Shown: positions 43,308-53,629 of the stretch, one piece after another
Numbering within the stretch: position 1 is the stretch's first letter
How the letters are laid out: each line of letters starts with the position of its first letter
DNA from: Kiritimatiellia bacterium
GTDB taxonomy: Bacteria; Verrucomicrobiota; Kiritimatiellia; RFP12; UBA1067
Assembly: GCA_017514235.1 (NCBI GenBank)
Contig: JAFWKK010000018.1
Location: 81,762-145,761, forward strand
Direction of reading: 5' to 3'
DNA length: 64,000 nt
Made by a program: the position numbers and the translations under genes
Notes under the pieces: generated by a model
What the model was told of the DNA's origin: nothing
The model's input: only the letters and a program-made list of their open reading frames with translations
The model's database searches: none

Positions 43308-43449
43308 TTTTGCAACAGCTCCTTTTCCTTGAAATGCCCGTATCAAACGGCTTGGCCGTCTTCGCGACGGAACCGCCAGCCCCTGAGGAAGCCCGCGGCG
43401 GAGGCAAATCCGCGCGAACGCGGCGCTTTCATCGCGAGGGACGGAACCG

Positions 43450-44487
43450 TCATGCCTTGGCGCCGAGACGACCGCCCGCATAGCGTTGCTCGCGGATCGG
43501 ACGCCACCACCAGTCGTTGTCGAGATACCACTGAACCGTCTTGCGTATGCCGGTGTCGAAGCTCTCCGCCGGACGCCACCCCAGGGTGTCCATCAGCTTG
43601 GACGGATCGATCGCGTAGCGCAAGTCGTGTCCGGGACGGTCGGCGACGTAGGTGATGAGGTCGGAGTAAGGCCCCGCGGCGCGCGGCCGCAACTCGTCCA
43701 GCGTCGCGCAGATCGCCTGGACGACCTCAAGGTTGGTGCGCTCGTTGTGCCCGCCTACGTTATACGTCTCGCCGTCGGCGCCCTTCTCGTTGACGAGGCA
43801 AAGCGCCGAGACGTGGTCTTCCACGTAGAGCCAGTCGCGCACGTTCGCGCCCTTTCCGTAGACCGGCAGCGGCTTGCCGTCGAGACAGTTGAGAATCACC
43901 AGCGGAATCAGCTTCTCGGGGAAGTGATACGGCCCGTAGTTGTTGGAGCAGTTCGTGATGCGGACCGGCAGCCCGTAGGTGTCGTGCCAGGCGCGCACCA
44001 GGTGGTCCGAGGCGGCCTTTGACGCGGAATACGGCGAATGCGGCGAATACGGGGTGGACTCCGTGAAGAAGCCCTCCGCCCCGAGCGAGCCGTAGACCTC
44101 GTCGGTGGATATGTGCTGGAAGACGAACGCAGGGTTCTTGCGCCACCAGGCGAGCGCGGACTGCAGGAGCGTCGCGGTGCCGACGACGTTGGTGCGGACG
44201 AATTCGCCAGGGCCGTCTATCGAGCGGTCCACATGCGACTCCGCCGCAAGGTGGAACACCGTGTCGGGGCGGAAATCGGCGAACGCCCGGTCCATGCGCG
44301 CCTGGTCGCAGATGTCGGCGACAAGCAGGTCGTACAGGCCGTCCACCTCCTTCAGGGACTCCTTTACTCCGGCGTAGGTGAGCTTGTCGACGACAAGCAC
44401 GTCGCGCCCCTCGCGGCAAAGGCGGCGGACGAGCGCGGAACCTATGAATCCGCAGCCGCCGGTAACAATGCAACGCTTATTCGCCAT
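43450..44487 (-). CDS. rmlB: dTDP-glucose 4,6-dehydratase
   Basis: 345 aa from the ATG at 44487 (GGGGGTT upstream), overlapping the BY-kinase stop by 11 nt. NAD-binding [21 protein letters not shown], the [12 protein letters not shown] catalytic Tyr-Lys pair, and [17 protein letters not shown] are classic RmlB/RfbB. It makes dTDP-4-keto-6-deoxyglucose, the substrate for the FdtA-like isomerase 17 kb away and for rhamnose synthesis. Last gene of the EPS operon. rmlA is not in the window. Confidence 0.93.
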   Translation of the reverse strand: MANKRCIVTGGCGFIGSALVRRLCREGRDVLVVDKLTYAGVKESLKEVDGLYDLLVADICDQARMDRAFADFRPDTVFHLAAESHVDRSIDGPGEFVRTNVVGTATLLQSALAWWRKNPAFVFQHISTDEVYGSLGAEGFFTESTPYSPHSPYSASKAASDHLVRAWHDTYGLPVRITNCSNNYGPYHFPEKLIPLVILNCLDGKPLPVYGKGANVRDWLYVEDHVSALCLVNEKGADGETYNVGGHNERTNLEVVQAICATLDELRPRAAGPYSDLITYVADRPGHDLRYAIDPSKLMDTLGWRPAESFDTGIRKTVQWYLDNDWWWRPIREQRYAGGRLGAKA

Positions 44488-47017
44488 CGGCAAACCCCCT
44501 GTTTGATGAGGACGACGGCGACGCGGAATCCCCGTTCTCGGCTTCACGTTCTCTTCTTTCGGCAGGCGCGGCGCCTGTCTCGGGAGACGTCGGCGCCTCG
44601 GCCTCCTCCGGCTGGCCCTTCTTGCCCCGCACCTTCCTCTTCTTTCCCTTCTGATCCTTCTGATCGCCTTCCTCGTCCTTGTCCTTGGGACGGTAGCCGT
44701 AGCCGTAACCGTAGCCGTAACCGTACCCGTAGCCGTACTTGTGGTAGCCGTGGCCGTGCGAATGGGGAGTGAACGCGCCAGCGCTCGACACCTCGATGTC
44801 GTTCACGACGGCGCCGATGATGTTGGCGCCGGCCTCGGTAAGGCTGCGCGAGCAGTACTGGATCGGCTTGAAGTGGGTGCGGTCGGGGCAGCACATTATG
44901 ATGACGGAATCGACCATCACCGCCAGCGAGACGACGTCGCCGACGACGCCGAACGGCGGAGAGTCGACGATGACGTGGTCGTAGTTGGCGCGCGCCCACT
45001 CGAAGAAGTCCGACACGGACGCGGAACCGAAGATCGTCGAGGGCGATACGCCGTCCGGCGCAATCGAGGCGATCACGTCCAGCCCCGGCACGGGCGTCGG
45101 GTTGACGAGGGCCTTGAAGTCGGGCTTTTCTGTGCCGGCCGCCTGCAGCACGTGCGAGAAGCTGCGCTCCTTCGTGATGTCGAGCTCCCATATGCGGGCC
45201 AGACGCGGGCGGCGAAGGTCGAAGTCGACGTGCAGCGTGCGGCGACCGGCCTGGGCGTACGCGATAGCCAGCGAACACGACGTGATCGTCTTGCCCTCGC
45301 CGGGCTGCGTTGAGATGATGAGCATGCAGTGGCTGAGGGCCTCGTAGCGCGGGGAGTCGAGCAGGTTGCGAAGGCCCGCAACGGACTCCGAGAACTGCGA
45401 GTACTTGTCGTTGATGATGAAGCGCGCCACCTCCTCGCGCTTTTTCCGGCGGACGTGCGGAAGGATCGCCAGCACCTTGAGGGAGAGGCGGCCTTCGATG
45501 TCGGCCAGGTTCACGACGGTGTCCTCAAGGTTGTCTACGATGAGCACGAATACGATGCCCAGTATGATCGAGAGGGCCACGCCGGCGCCGAAGATGAGGG
45601 TGGGGTTGGGCAGGACAGGCTTGGAGGGAACGCCGGCGGGGCGCCCGACGCGGACGATCTCGTTGTTGGACTCCGCCTCGATGCGGGCCTTGTTCTCGTC
45701 CATGATGAGGCCTTCCAGCACGCGGTTCGCGACGCCGAACTCGGCTTCGAGCTGCCCGAGGCCCGATTCCGCCAGCACGATGCGCTGCTCAATCGAGGCA
45801 AGCTCGTTGCGGAGGTCGTCCTGCTTCTGGCGAAGGTTCTCAAGCTGGTTGCGGGTGACGCGGAGAGTCGAGCGTCCGGTCAGCAGGGCCCGGGCCGCGG
45901 CATCAAGGAAGCGTCGCTTGGCAAGCTCCAGCGCCTTCTTCGCCGTTATCACTTCGGGATGGCTGTCGGTGAAGGAGAACAGGAGACGCTGGTACTGGCC
46001 CTCGGCGTCCTGGTAGGCGCGGAACTCCGCGGCGATCTCCTGCGCACGCGGAACGCCCGTGGAAAGGTTGCCGTAGCTGGAGGGATCCTTCTGGACGGCG
46101 GCAAGCATCTTCTCCCATTCCACGAGCTGCGTCTCCTCGGTCTCGAGGGCGAGGATGTCACCCGTGGTCTTGGAAAGGCCCTGGCTCACGGTATCGCGGG
46201 AAGAGCGCAGGTTGTCCACCTTGTTGGCGGTGCGGAAGTCAAGGAGCTGCTTGGCGATCTTGTCCACCTCGCGGCGCTTCTTCTCGACGTTGCCGTGTAT
46301 CTGCGCGACGGCCTTGTCGCACCGGAGCTTGTTCTCCTCGTCGGTGAACGACTCGATGGCCTCGGCGTAGGCGTTGGCGAGGGCCGCGCAGAGGGCCGGC
46401 GTCTTGGAGCGAAGGGAGATGGTGATGATGCGCGAGTTGCGCACCAGGTCCAGCTCGGAGCCGGCCAGCGTGCTGATGATTTCCTCATCGGAGACCGTCG
46501 AGGACGGATGGCCCGCACGGTACTGCTGCACGACCTTCGTGATGACCTTGTCGGAGCGCCAGTCGGAGATGCGCGTGTTGAATATCTCGGCATAGGTGTT
46601 GCCGTAGTCGGGCGTGGCCTCCGACAATGCGCTGTGGCCGCGCGAGCCCGACGAGCGGCGCATGTCCATGGTGAATTCGCTGGTCGCCTCGTAGATAGTC
46701 GGCGAAATCCGGTAGATCGCGAACGCGACGATCAGGCCGACAAGCAGGAACACGAAGACGGAAAGCCAGCGCTGCGACACGACGCGGAGCATGCGTCCGA
46801 TGGTGATGGTTCCGACGACCGAGCCCTCGTCATTTCCGCCGCCGCCCGTGCCGCCGTATGCGCCGCCGTATGCGCCGCCGTACGCACTGCTGCCGTATGC
46901 GCCGCCGCCGTAGTACGCGGGCTTCTTCCCGCCGTAGTACATCGGGGACGACCTGCCGCTGCCGTAGTACATCGGGGAAGACTTCCCGCTGCCGTAGTAT
47001 ATTGGTTTGTCAGCCAT
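44477..47017 (-). CDS. Wzz/BY-kinase (chain-length regulator fused to tyrosine autokinase) with Tyr-rich tails at both ends
   Basis: 846 aa. Cytoplasmic N-terminal 55 residues are Tyr-Gly repeats (two YYGSG-x-SSPM units, then AYGG units; 12 Tyr). Transmembrane helices lie near 83-105 and 472-495 with a long coiled-coil periplasmic Wzz domain between. The kinase domain follows: Walker [10 protein letters not shown] (about 569-577), Walker A' [10 protein letters not shown], Walker B VIVDSPP. The C-terminal tail has a run of eight YG units (about 760-775) and a charged end of Lys/Glu/Asp. BY-kinases normally have only the C-terminal tyrosine cluster. The DNA is a short tandem repeat at both ends, so Tyr number may vary. 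Overlaps the O-antigen-ligase-like gene by 8 nt and rmlB by 11 nt. Confidence 0.9.
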   Translation of the reverse strand: MADKPIYYGSGKSSPMYYGSGRSSPMYYGGKKPAYYGGGAYGSSAYGGAYGGAYGGTGGGGNDEGSVVGTITIGRMLRVVSQRWLSVFVFLLVGLIVAFAIYRISPTIYEATSEFTMDMRRSSGSRGHSALSEATPDYGNTYAEIFNTRISDWRSDKVITKVVQQYRAGHPSSTVSDEEIISTLAGSELDLVRNSRIITISLRSKTPALCAALANAYAEAIESFTDEENKLRCDKAVAQIHGNVEKKRREVDKIAKQLLDFRTANKVDNLRSSRDTVSQGLSKTTGDILALETEETQLVEWEKMLAAVQKDPSSYGNLSTGVPRAQEIAAEFRAYQDAEGQYQRLLFSFTDSHPEVITAKKALELAKRRFLDAAARALLTGRSTLRVTRNQLENLRQKQDDLRNELASIEQRIVLAESGLGQLEAEFGVANRVLEGLIMDENKARIEAESNNEIVRVGRPAGVPSKPVLPNPTLIFGAGVALSIILGIVFVLIVDNLEDTVVNLADIEGRLSLKVLAILPHVRRKKREEVARFIINDKYSQFSESVAGLRNLLDSPRYEALSHCMLIISTQPGEGKTITSCSLAIAYAQAGRRTLHVDFDLRRPRLARIWELDITKERSFSHVLQAAGTEKPDFKALVNPTPVPGLDVIASIAPDGVSPSTIFGSASVSDFFEWARANYDHVIVDSPPFGVVGDVVSLAVMVDSVIIMCCPDRTHFKPIQYCSRSLTEAGANIIGAVVNDIEVSSAGAFTPHSHGHGYHKYGYGYGYGYGYGYGYRPKDKDEEGDQKDQKGKKRKVRGKKGQPEEAEAPTSPETGAAPAERREREAENGDSASPSSSSNRGFADGE

Positions 47018-48401
47018 TGCCTCTTAGCATCTCCCTCGGGAACGATTTCGCCGACACCGCGAGAATCGCACCAACGATCACGATTACGTCCGCCCTAAGG
47101 AGCGAACAGTCGAAGAACGCCGTTAACACCAGGGCCGCCAGCGCAAGCGGAGCCACGAGAACTGCCGGTCCCGGAAGGTGACCCGCGCGAATGCAGCCCG
47201 CAGCCCTGCGGAAATACGTGAACAGCAAGAGACCGAACGGCAGGGCAAGCACGACCGTTCCGACGATTCCGTGCTCCACAAGCAGCTGCCACCAGCCGTT
47301 AGGGACCGCCTCAACCCCACGCGGCAGCAGCGCCCAGTCCTCCGCGGCCACGCTGAAGCGAAGGTCGAACTTGAACGCGCCGAGCCCTACGCCGGCCCAC
47401 GGGTGCGCCGTCCACGACTTGAACGCCGCAGCCGAAAGCACCCGGCGGCACTCCATCAGCCCGGACGGCAGGAACGACCCGCTGACGAACGGCGCCGTCC
47501 TTGCATTCACGGCCCCTTCCGGCAGCGCGGAGACGACCAGCAGCCCGCCCATAACCAGGGCAAGGGCGTAGACGACGACCATCCTGAACTCGCCTGACCC
47601 GCGAAGCCTGCGGCACGCCGCAACGAAAACAACGAAAAAGAGCAGAACGGTCGCAGCGGCGAACGCGGCCGCGTCGAGCGCCGGCGAAAAGACAAACATC
47701 CCGGCCGCGTTGCCCCCGACGGAAAACACAGCTAGCAGCACGGCTGCGTTCCAGTGGCGCTCAAACGCCGCAAACAGGGAGATCGTCCCGCAAAGAAGAT
47801 AGAGCGCGAACGCTACTCCGGAATGGTAAAACCAGCCGGAATTGCCGGCGACAATCGCATTCGCCACGACGTTGCCTCGACTTGCAAGAAAAATCAGCAA
47901 GGCGGCGAACGCCCCGGAAAGGGACGACGCCATAAGGAAAAAAGCCATGCGCGCCGAACTTCCCAACGCGTGCCGACACCCCGTGACGACGACGCCAAGC
48001 GCCAAGGTCGCCGCGAACGGCAAGAAGCCGGACGAGGCGAACGCCCCGGGAAAGACCGACACCGCCGGAGGCAGCACCAGCCATGTGCGCGTCTCGAAGT
48101 CATAAGACATCGTGACGCCGGTATTGAGGGCCCGCAGCCCGGTTATCGCAATTGCGGCCAGGAACACCCAGAAAAGAGGATCGCGCCCAATGGCCCGCGA
48201 GACCCGCCGACGCGCGTCATGCAGCATCTCCCCGCCGCGAAGCGACGGTTCGAGCACGATCCACCACGACCCGGCCAGCGAAAGCCACAGCATGACCGTG
48301 GCGATTTTCGGCGCCTCGCAAAACGGGAATAGGAAGAGCGGCGCGACTGCCAGCAAGGACAGATGCGCCGCCAGTCCGTACTTGGCGATTGCCTTCTGCA
48401 C
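47010..48401 (-). CDS. O-antigen ligase/polymerase (Wzy/WaaL-like) membrane protein
   Basis: 463 aa starting with GTG at 48401, one nt after the barrel gene stop. About 11 membrane helices with a large periplasmic loop containing HPWAGVGLGAFKFDLRF and VPNGWWQLLVEHGIVGTVVL, the O-antigen ligase family (PF04932) hallmark (HPxxGxG and H in the EHG motif). It polymerises or ligates undecaprenyl-linked glycan units at the outer face of the inner membrane. Polymerase versus ligase cannot be decided from sequence; in this operon with Wzz-BYK and Wza a polymerase is likely. Confidence 0.82.
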   Translation of the reverse strand: MQKAIAKYGLAAHLSLLAVAPLFLFPFCEAPKIATVMLWLSLAGSWWIVLEPSLRGGEMLHDARRRVSRAIGRDPLFWVFLAAIAITGLRALNTGVTMSYDFETRTWLVLPPAVSVFPGAFASSGFLPFAATLALGVVVTGCRHALGSSARMAFFLMASSLSGAFAALLIFLASRGNVVANAIVAGNSGWFYHSGVAFALYLLCGTISLFAAFERHWNAAVLLAVFSVGGNAAGMFVFSPALDAAAFAAATVLLFFVVFVAACRRLRGSGEFRMVVVYALALVMGGLLVVSALPEGAVNARTAPFVSGSFLPSGLMECRRVLSAAAFKSWTAHPWAGVGLGAFKFDLRFSVAAEDWALLPRGVEAVPNGWWQLLVEHGIVGTVVLALPFGLLLFTYFRRAAGCIRAGHLPGPAVLVAPLALAALVLTAFFDCSLLRADVIVIVGAILAVSAKSFPREMLRGNG

Positions 48402-48402
48402 T

Positions 48403-49659
48403 TCAGTACGTCAAACGCACGCCGCCGGTCACGCGCCAGCGATCATAGTCGCAATAGCCGCTGTTGTCATGGCTGTTGCTGTTCCAGGAGCGCAGGTACT
48501 CCCCGTATGCGAACAGCGCCAGGAAGCGGTTGAGCGTGTAGTCGAGACCGAAGCGGGCCGTCGTAACGTCAATGTCGTAGTCGCTGCCGGACGAACGCGA
48601 GACGCGATCGTGCGTCTCGTGGCGATACGTCATGTCGAGCTTGGCGTGAAGCTTGCCGCGCACGAGGGACTTCGCAATGCCCCAGCTTATGGCGTCCACG
48701 CGCGACCGGCTCGAGAGTTCGCGCTCGGACGGCTGGTAGTAGCTCGTGGCAAGGAGCATCGTTTGCAACGTGTCGGATATCTTCCAGTTGCCGGAGAGCG
48801 TGTATACGAAGCCGTTGGCCGTCGAGGCGCCGTCGCCGTAATCGAACCTGCTCCAACCGGCGAGGGCGCGGTAGGAGATGCGCTCCGTCGCATACGAGCC
48901 TATGCCGGCCTGGGCGGTGTAGCCGTCGGAACGGCGGCTGACACGGTCGTGACCGGCATTGTCCTGGTTGTAGCCGTGATACCCCGCCGCGACGAGGAAG
49001 TCTGTCCACGGAGAAGGCGCGAAGCCCGCCAAAAGGGTGCCGGTCCAGCGCTGCCAGCCGTAGAGCGTCCCGATGTTCGAGTAATCGGTGTCATTGTCGT
49101 AGTCGACGTTGTAGTAGCCGGCGCGCAGGTCCGCATGCCAGTTCTCGTTGAACCGGCGCTGGACTCCGCCGTTGATGTCGAACTGCCCGCGGTCGCCGTT
49201 ATAGCTGCGCCCCTCGCCAAGCGAGATGTCGTCGGCCATCGTGACGCGCCGATAGGACTCCGCAAGCATCAGAGACCAACCCTTCTCCGCACCCTTGCTG
49301 TTGGACCAGTTCCAGCGGAGGGTCTCGCCGTAGTTATGCGAGTTGTACTTGTTGACGTTCTTGCTCTCGGTGTAGCAATGGTAGCTGTAGAATGCGTTCA
49401 GCTTCAGCGACCAGTTCTCGTCATTGTAGTCAAGCGTGAACGCCGGGCTGACCGTCCACATCATGTCGCCCTCTGCGCCGTAGCTGCGGCCGCCGGGGTT
49501 TGAGTCCCACGTGGCGGACGCCGAGACATACGGCCTGATCGTCATGCGTTCCCCTATCCTGAAGCCGGTAGGCCTGTCAAGCACTTCTGCCGAAGCTGTC
49601 GCGACGGCAACCGACGCCAGCGCAAGCGCCAGCCCCTTGAATCCCTCTGCTTTAGTCAT
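48403..49659 (-). CDS. Outer-membrane beta-barrel protein of the EPS operon
   Basis: 418 aa, signal peptide ending ATASAE near residue 25. The rest alternates polar and aromatic residues in many short strands (e.g. WSLKLNAFYSYHCY, WTGTLLAGFAPSPWTDFLVAAGYHGY) and ends in an aromatic-terminated strand, VTGGVRLTY, as outer-membrane barrels do. About 16-18 strands fit. GGGAG ribosome site. Such barrels sit in exosortase-linked EPS loci as possible secretion or anchoring pores; the exact role is unknown. Confidence 0.8.
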   Translation of the reverse strand: MTKAEGFKGLALALASVAVATASAEVLDRPTGFRIGERMTIRPYVSASATWDSNPGGRSYGAEGDMMWTVSPAFTLDYNDENWSLKLNAFYSYHCYTESKNVNKYNSHNYGETLRWNWSNSKGAEKGWSLMLAESYRRVTMADDISLGEGRSYNGDRGQFDINGGVQRRFNENWHADLRAGYYNVDYDNDTDYSNIGTLYGWQRWTGTLLAGFAPSPWTDFLVAAGYHGYNQDNAGHDRVSRRSDGYTAQAGIGSYATERISYRALAGWSRFDYGDGASTANGFVYTLSGNWKISDTLQTMLLATSYYQPSERELSSRSRVDAISWGIAKSLVRGKLHAKLDMTYRHETHDRVSRSSGSDYDIDVTTARFGLDYTLNRFLALFAYGEYLRSWNSNSHDNSGYCDYDRWRVTGGVRLTY

Positions 49660-49709
49660 TGTCTTCTCCCTTCAAGTCGGACGATAGCGTAAATCCGGGA
49701 ACCGGCGTG

Positions 49710-50669
49710 TCAGTGGATGGTCTGCCATTTATAGCCACGCATGGGCTCTTGCTGCTTCGGCGGCACCTGCACAGGGCGCCTGCCAGTGCCGCGAGGAACG
49801 ACGAACGTGTCGAACGCGGAACCGGTGCCGAGGTTCGGCAACGACTCGTTAAGCGGATTGAAGAGTGCGTCCACGATGGGGTTGCGCTCCTGCGCGGAAG
49901 CGCCGGGATCGGTGTTGCCGCCGCCCAAGTCGGCCAAGAGCGCATACTGGTTCTGCGCCCCGTCCACGCTCACAAGTATATGGTCAAGGTCAGGCAGCGT
50001 CTCTGCGGAAGCCGCAACGAGCATCGGATCGTAGCTCTTGGCTTCGCCCTGCGCCAGGGCCGCCGGGAACCACTCCTTGGCCGCCACGTCCTGGACCGAC
50101 GCCGGCAGGGCCGCCGTCATGGCCGAGACGATCGCCTCGCTGCCGCCGTTGGAGCCGCGAATGAACGCAAGCGCCGCGAAGCCGCTGCGCACGCCGGCAT
50201 TGTCCTCCGCCTCGACGCGCGAATTGACCTTGGACATCACGTTGGTCGCGATGTCAAGGAACTCGTCGTCGGTGTAGGTCGTGGACGGATTGGCAGCCCG
50301 GTTGAGCATGTCGGAGCCGAGGCTCTCGCTTATGACGGGCAGGTACTCCACCGGGACCGTCGCGAACACCTCTGCGATCATCGTCGCGAGATTGCCCTTC
50401 TGCGCACCCTTGAGAGCCGCACGGCAGACGTTGAGGTACGAAGCCGCCAGCTCTTCCTGCGACCCGGGCATGTTGCCTATGGCCGCGTTCACGTCGGCGA
50501 GGAACTGCCTCTGGTCGTCGGCCGAAAGCTGGCTGACGGTCGCCGTCATTACGGCCGGGCTGGAGATCGATTCCACGATCTTCTCGCGCGCAGCAACCAG
50601 CGTAAGGCCCTCTGCAAAAAGCGCGCCTGCGGCCAAAGCCGCCGCCACTACGATTCTCTTCGCATTCAT
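49710..50669 (-). CDS. Secreted protein of EPS operon, function unknown
   Basis: 319 aa from the ATG at 50669 (AAGGAGAGC upstream); a longer reading overlaps the Wza stop region and was rejected. Signal peptide MNAKRIVVAAALAAGALFAEG. The mature protein is mostly helical (AVMTATVSQLSADDQRQFLADVNAAIG...) with a Pro/Arg-rich C-terminus (VPRGTGRRPVQVPPKQQEP). No family recognised. Placed between the Wza lipoprotein and the barrel, so it likely acts in the periplasm on polysaccharide export. Confidence 0.72.
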   Translation of the reverse strand: MNAKRIVVAAALAAGALFAEGLTLVAAREKIVESISSPAVMTATVSQLSADDQRQFLADVNAAIGNMPGSQEELAASYLNVCRAALKGAQKGNLATMIAEVFATVPVEYLPVISESLGSDMLNRAANPSTTYTDDEFLDIATNVMSKVNSRVEAEDNAGVRSGFAALAFIRGSNGGSEAIVSAMTAALPASVQDVAAKEWFPAALAQGEAKSYDPMLVAASAETLPDLDHILVSVDGAQNQYALLADLGGGNTDPGASAQERNPIVDALFNPLNESLPNLGTGSAFDTFVVPRGTGRRPVQVPPKQQEPMRGYKWQTIH

Positions 50670-50709
50670 GTGCTCTCCTTGTGCTCTACCTTTGTTAGGA
50701 TGTTCTGTG

Positions 50710-51384
50710 TCAATACCATGTCTCGGGAACCCAGACGACATCGCCGGCGCGCAACGTCATGTCCTTGTCGACACGCCCGTCCTTGCCGATCTCGTTCAGG
50801 TTCACGTAAGTCCTGGTCTGGTTGCCGTCCTTGTCGCAGCGCGTCACGCGGATCGACGTCTTGTCGGCGAACTGCTTGCAACCGCCGGCCTCCTGCAGGA
50901 CCTTCGTCACCGTAAGATCCATCGTTGCCGGCATGTTCACCGGCCCCGGCCGACCCACCTCGCCAAGCACCGTCACCGTGCCCCACGGAGAAACGCCCCT
51001 GCCGTCGTACGGTGCGAACGTAACGGTAACCATCGGCTGCCGGTAGTACGTGGAATATGCCTTCACAAGCTTCTGCTTAAGCGACTCGAGCGTAAGCCCG
51101 TCGCAGGACACCGGCTCCTGCAGCAGAAGCGGCAGCGTGATGTCGCCGTTCTGGTCCACCAGAACCTCCATCTTCGCCGGAGGCGCGGCCGGGGTGCCGA
51201 CCTGTATGAGCAAACGCACGCCCGGCCGGATGCGCGGCCCGTCCCACCACGTGGCGACTACGGCCGCATCGACAGGCTTGCGTTCGCGGAACATGTCGCC
51301 AACCGTCTCGCACCCGCCTGCAAACAGGCAGACGAACGCAAGCAACGCCGGCAAAAAGCCGCCTAATGAGCATACCTTGTACAT
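50710..51384 (-). CDS. Wza-type polysaccharide export lipoprotein
   Basis: 224 aa from the ATG at 51384; the earlier ATG at 51396 is inside TATAAT and cannot be used. Signal plus lipobox: LLAFVCLFAGGC, cysteine near residue 25. The Poly_export domain follows (RIRPGVRLLIQVGTPAAPPAKMEVLVDQNGDITLPLL near 45-95) and an SLBB-like part (VTVLGEVGRPGPVNMPATMDLTVTKVLQEAGG near 130-165). Forms the outer-membrane exit ring for the polysaccharide. First gene of the six-gene EPS operon, with -35 TTGATT and TATAAT 10 nt before the ATG (nearly leaderless, no Shine-Dalgarno). Confidence 0.9.
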   Translation of the reverse strand: MYKVCSLGGFLPALLAFVCLFAGGCETVGDMFRERKPVDAAVVATWWDGPRIRPGVRLLIQVGTPAAPPAKMEVLVDQNGDITLPLLLQEPVSCDGLTLESLKQKLVKAYSTYYRQPMVTVTFAPYDGRGVSPWGTVTVLGEVGRPGPVNMPATMDLTVTKVLQEAGGCKQFADKTSIRVTRCDKDGNQTRTYVNLNEIGKDGRVDKDMTLRAGDVVWVPETWY

Positions 51385-51394
51385 GCTGTCGCGC

Positions 51395-51424
51395 ATTATA
51401 TCAAAAATTCCGTGCGAAAATCAA
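51395..51424 (-). promoter_or_regulatory. Promoter of the EPS operon
   Basis: Minus strand: TTGATT at 51419-51424, 18-bp spacer ending TTTTTGA, TATAAT at 51395-51400, then 10 nt to the ATG at 51384. Sits right after the priA stop (51433). Confidence 0.8.
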
Positions 51425-51432
51425 TAGCGAAA

Positions 51433-53628
51433 CTACATGAGGCTGACGGCGTCCATGTCAAGGTGTACGCGGACGCCTTTCGGGACCGGACGGGCGGACG
51501 CAATCCAGCGCCAGGCGCGGACGATTGCCGAGGCCGACGGGGCTCGCAGGACTATCTGCCAGCGGTACCAGCCGTCCGCCTTCTCGAGCGCCGACGGCAT
51601 GGCGTCCGACACGACGAGACCGCCCCTGCCCTCCAGATTCCCGAGGCTCGCCGCATACATTCCGGCCCAGGCCCCGGCAAGGCGGAGGTCCTTTGACTTC
51701 AGCCCGACGACGGCCAGATGGCAGAACGGCGGCAGGAACGCTGCCTCGCGCGCCTTCAGCTCGTCAGCGGCGAAACGCTCGAAGTCCCCGGCGGCGGCGG
51801 CGCGTATCGTCGGCACCTCCGGGTCGTAGCTCTGCACCAGCACCTCGCCAGGCAGCTCAGCACGGCCCGCTCGGCCGGACACCTGGGCGAGCAGCTGGTA
51901 GGTGCGCTCCGCGGCGCGGAAGTCCGGCAGGTTCAGCGAAGCGTCGGCGTTGAGCACGCCGACCAGCGTGACGTTCGGGAAGTCGAGCCCCTTGGCGATC
52001 ATCTGCGTGCCGAGCAGCACGTCCGCCTCGCCGCGCCGGAAGGCTGAGAGTATGTCGTCGTGCGAACGCCGGCGCGAGGTGGAGTCGGCGTCCATACGCA
52101 GTATCCGGGCGCGGGGAAAGCACTTGCCGAGGGCCGCCTCTGCGCGCTGCGTCCCGATCCCGCGGCAGTCGAATGACGTCGCGCCGCACTTCGGGCATGC
52201 CGCCGGAAGCTCGGCCCAGCCGCCGCACACGTGGCACCTGAGGCAGCGGTCCGCCCTGTGATATGTGTATGCCACGCCGCACGCCGGGCACTCCGCGACG
52301 GCTCCGCAAGCCGCGCAGGCGAACGAGCGGGAGTAGCCCCGCCTGTTAAGGAAGAGTATCGTCTGCTCGCCCCGCTCCAGGCGAATGCGAACCGCATCAA
52401 GAAGCGCACGGGAGAATATCGCGCCGCCGGACTGCGACAGCTCGCGCTCCTCCCGCATGTCCACGAGTCCCACAGGCGGAAGCGCTCCCGCGCCGGCGCG
52501 CTTCCGCATCGCAGCCAGCGCGTACTTGCCGCGCCGCACGTTCATCCAGCTCTCGAGCGACGGCGTTGCGGAGCCAAGGACGACGCGCGCGCCTTCCACC
52601 GCGCCACGCAGCACGGCGACGTCGCGCGCGCTGTAGCGCGGAACGTCTTCCTGCTTGTAGCTCGGCTCGTGCTCCTCGTCCACCACTATAAGCCCGAGGT
52701 CCGCAACGGGCGCCCAGACCGCGCCGCGCGGACCGACGACCACGCGGGCCTCGCCGGCGCGTATGCGGTGCCACTCGTCGTAGCGCTCCCCGTCCGACAG
52801 CGCGGAATGAAGCACGGCGACCCGCCCGCCGAAGCGCGAGGCAAAACGCTGCACCGTCTGCGGCGTAAGCGCAATCTCGGGAACAAGCACTATCGCTCCG
52901 CGCCCCGATGCCAGCTCCGCCGCGATCGCCTGCAGGTAGACTTCGGTCTTGCCCGAGCCGGTGACGCCGAATAGAAGCACAGGCGACGTCGCGCCCCTGA
53001 CCGCCGCCAGCGCGGCGGACTGCTCGTCGTTGAGCGGCAGCGGACGGGTCGGAAGCACCCTGCGCCCCGCAAGCGGATCGCGCCGCCTGGCGCGCGCCGC
53101 GATCTTCACCAGCCCCAGCCTCTCAAGCGTCCTCATGCTCCCGGGCGTCGTCTTCAGCTCGGCGCACAGCTGGCTGAGCCACCCGCCGTCCAGCCGCGCC
53201 ACCTGCTCCGCCAGCCACCGCTGGCGCGGCGTTACGCCGTCGCCCGCGGGACCGTTCCCGCCCGGTTCGACGAAAAGCTGCTCCTTCGCGCGCGCGTTCC
53301 TGCGCAGCACCGCCGCCGGCAGGGCGGCGCGGAGAACCGACTCGAGCGGCGATGCGGTGTAGGCCGCGACCTTCTTCACAAGCTCCAGAAGGGACGGAGA
53401 AAAAAATGGCGTCTCGTCGACAATGCCGGAGACGGGCTTCAGCGGACGCGGCGCGCCGCCCGCCCCGGCGCCCGCATCCCCAGCCTCAATCGCGAAGCCC
53501 CTCGCCTCGCGGCGCCCGAAAGGAACAGAAAGAAGCTGGCCGACGGCCAGCTTCCTTTCCAGCGCCACCGGCACTTCGTAGTCGAACAGCCGATCAAGCG
53601 CAAGGTCGATAGCGACCCGAACGACCAC
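51433..53628 (-). CDS. priA: Primosomal replication restart helicase
   Basis: 731 aa starting with GTG at 53628. N-terminal 3'-DNA-binding region (about 1-110), winged-helix linker, then the superfamily-2 helicase core with Walker A GVTGSGKTE, Walker B/DEEH in VDEEHEPSYKQEDVPRYSARD, RRGYSRSFACAACG...CPACG...CLRCHVCG...CPKCG zinc cysteines (eight), and the C-terminal helicase motifs VLLGTQMIAKGLDFPNV and QVSGRAGRA. It reloads the replisome at stalled forks. Size and order are standard. Two nt after the pseudopilin stop. Confidence 0.96.
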   Translation of the reverse strand: MVVRVAIDLALDRLFDYEVPVALERKLAVGQLLSVPFGRREARGFAIEAGDAGAGAGGAPRPLKPVSGIVDETPFFSPSLLELVKKVAAYTASPLESVLRAALPAAVLRRNARAKEQLFVEPGGNGPAGDGVTPRQRWLAEQVARLDGGWLSQLCAELKTTPGSMRTLERLGLVKIAARARRRDPLAGRRVLPTRPLPLNDEQSAALAAVRGATSPVLLFGVTGSGKTEVYLQAIAAELASGRGAIVLVPEIALTPQTVQRFASRFGGRVAVLHSALSDGERYDEWHRIRAGEARVVVGPRGAVWAPVADLGLIVVDEEHEPSYKQEDVPRYSARDVAVLRGAVEGARVVLGSATPSLESWMNVRRGKYALAAMRKRAGAGALPPVGLVDMREERELSQSGGAIFSRALLDAVRIRLERGEQTILFLNRRGYSRSFACAACGAVAECPACGVAYTYHRADRCLRCHVCGGWAELPAACPKCGATSFDCRGIGTQRAEAALGKCFPRARILRMDADSTSRRRSHDDILSAFRRGEADVLLGTQMIAKGLDFPNVTLVGVLNADASLNLPDFRAAERTYQLLAQVSGRAGRAELPGEVLVQSYDPEVPTIRAAAAGDFERFAADELKAREAAFLPPFCHLAVVGLKSKDLRLAGAWAGMYAASLGNLEGRGGLVVSDAMPSALEKADGWYRWQIVLRAPSASAIVRAWRWIASARPVPKGVRVHLDMDAVSLM

Positions 53629-53629
53629 C

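Noticed and set aside
43356-43370. Small TTCG hairpin between rmlB and GH97
   Set aside because: Five-base-pair stem without T run; too weak to call a terminator.
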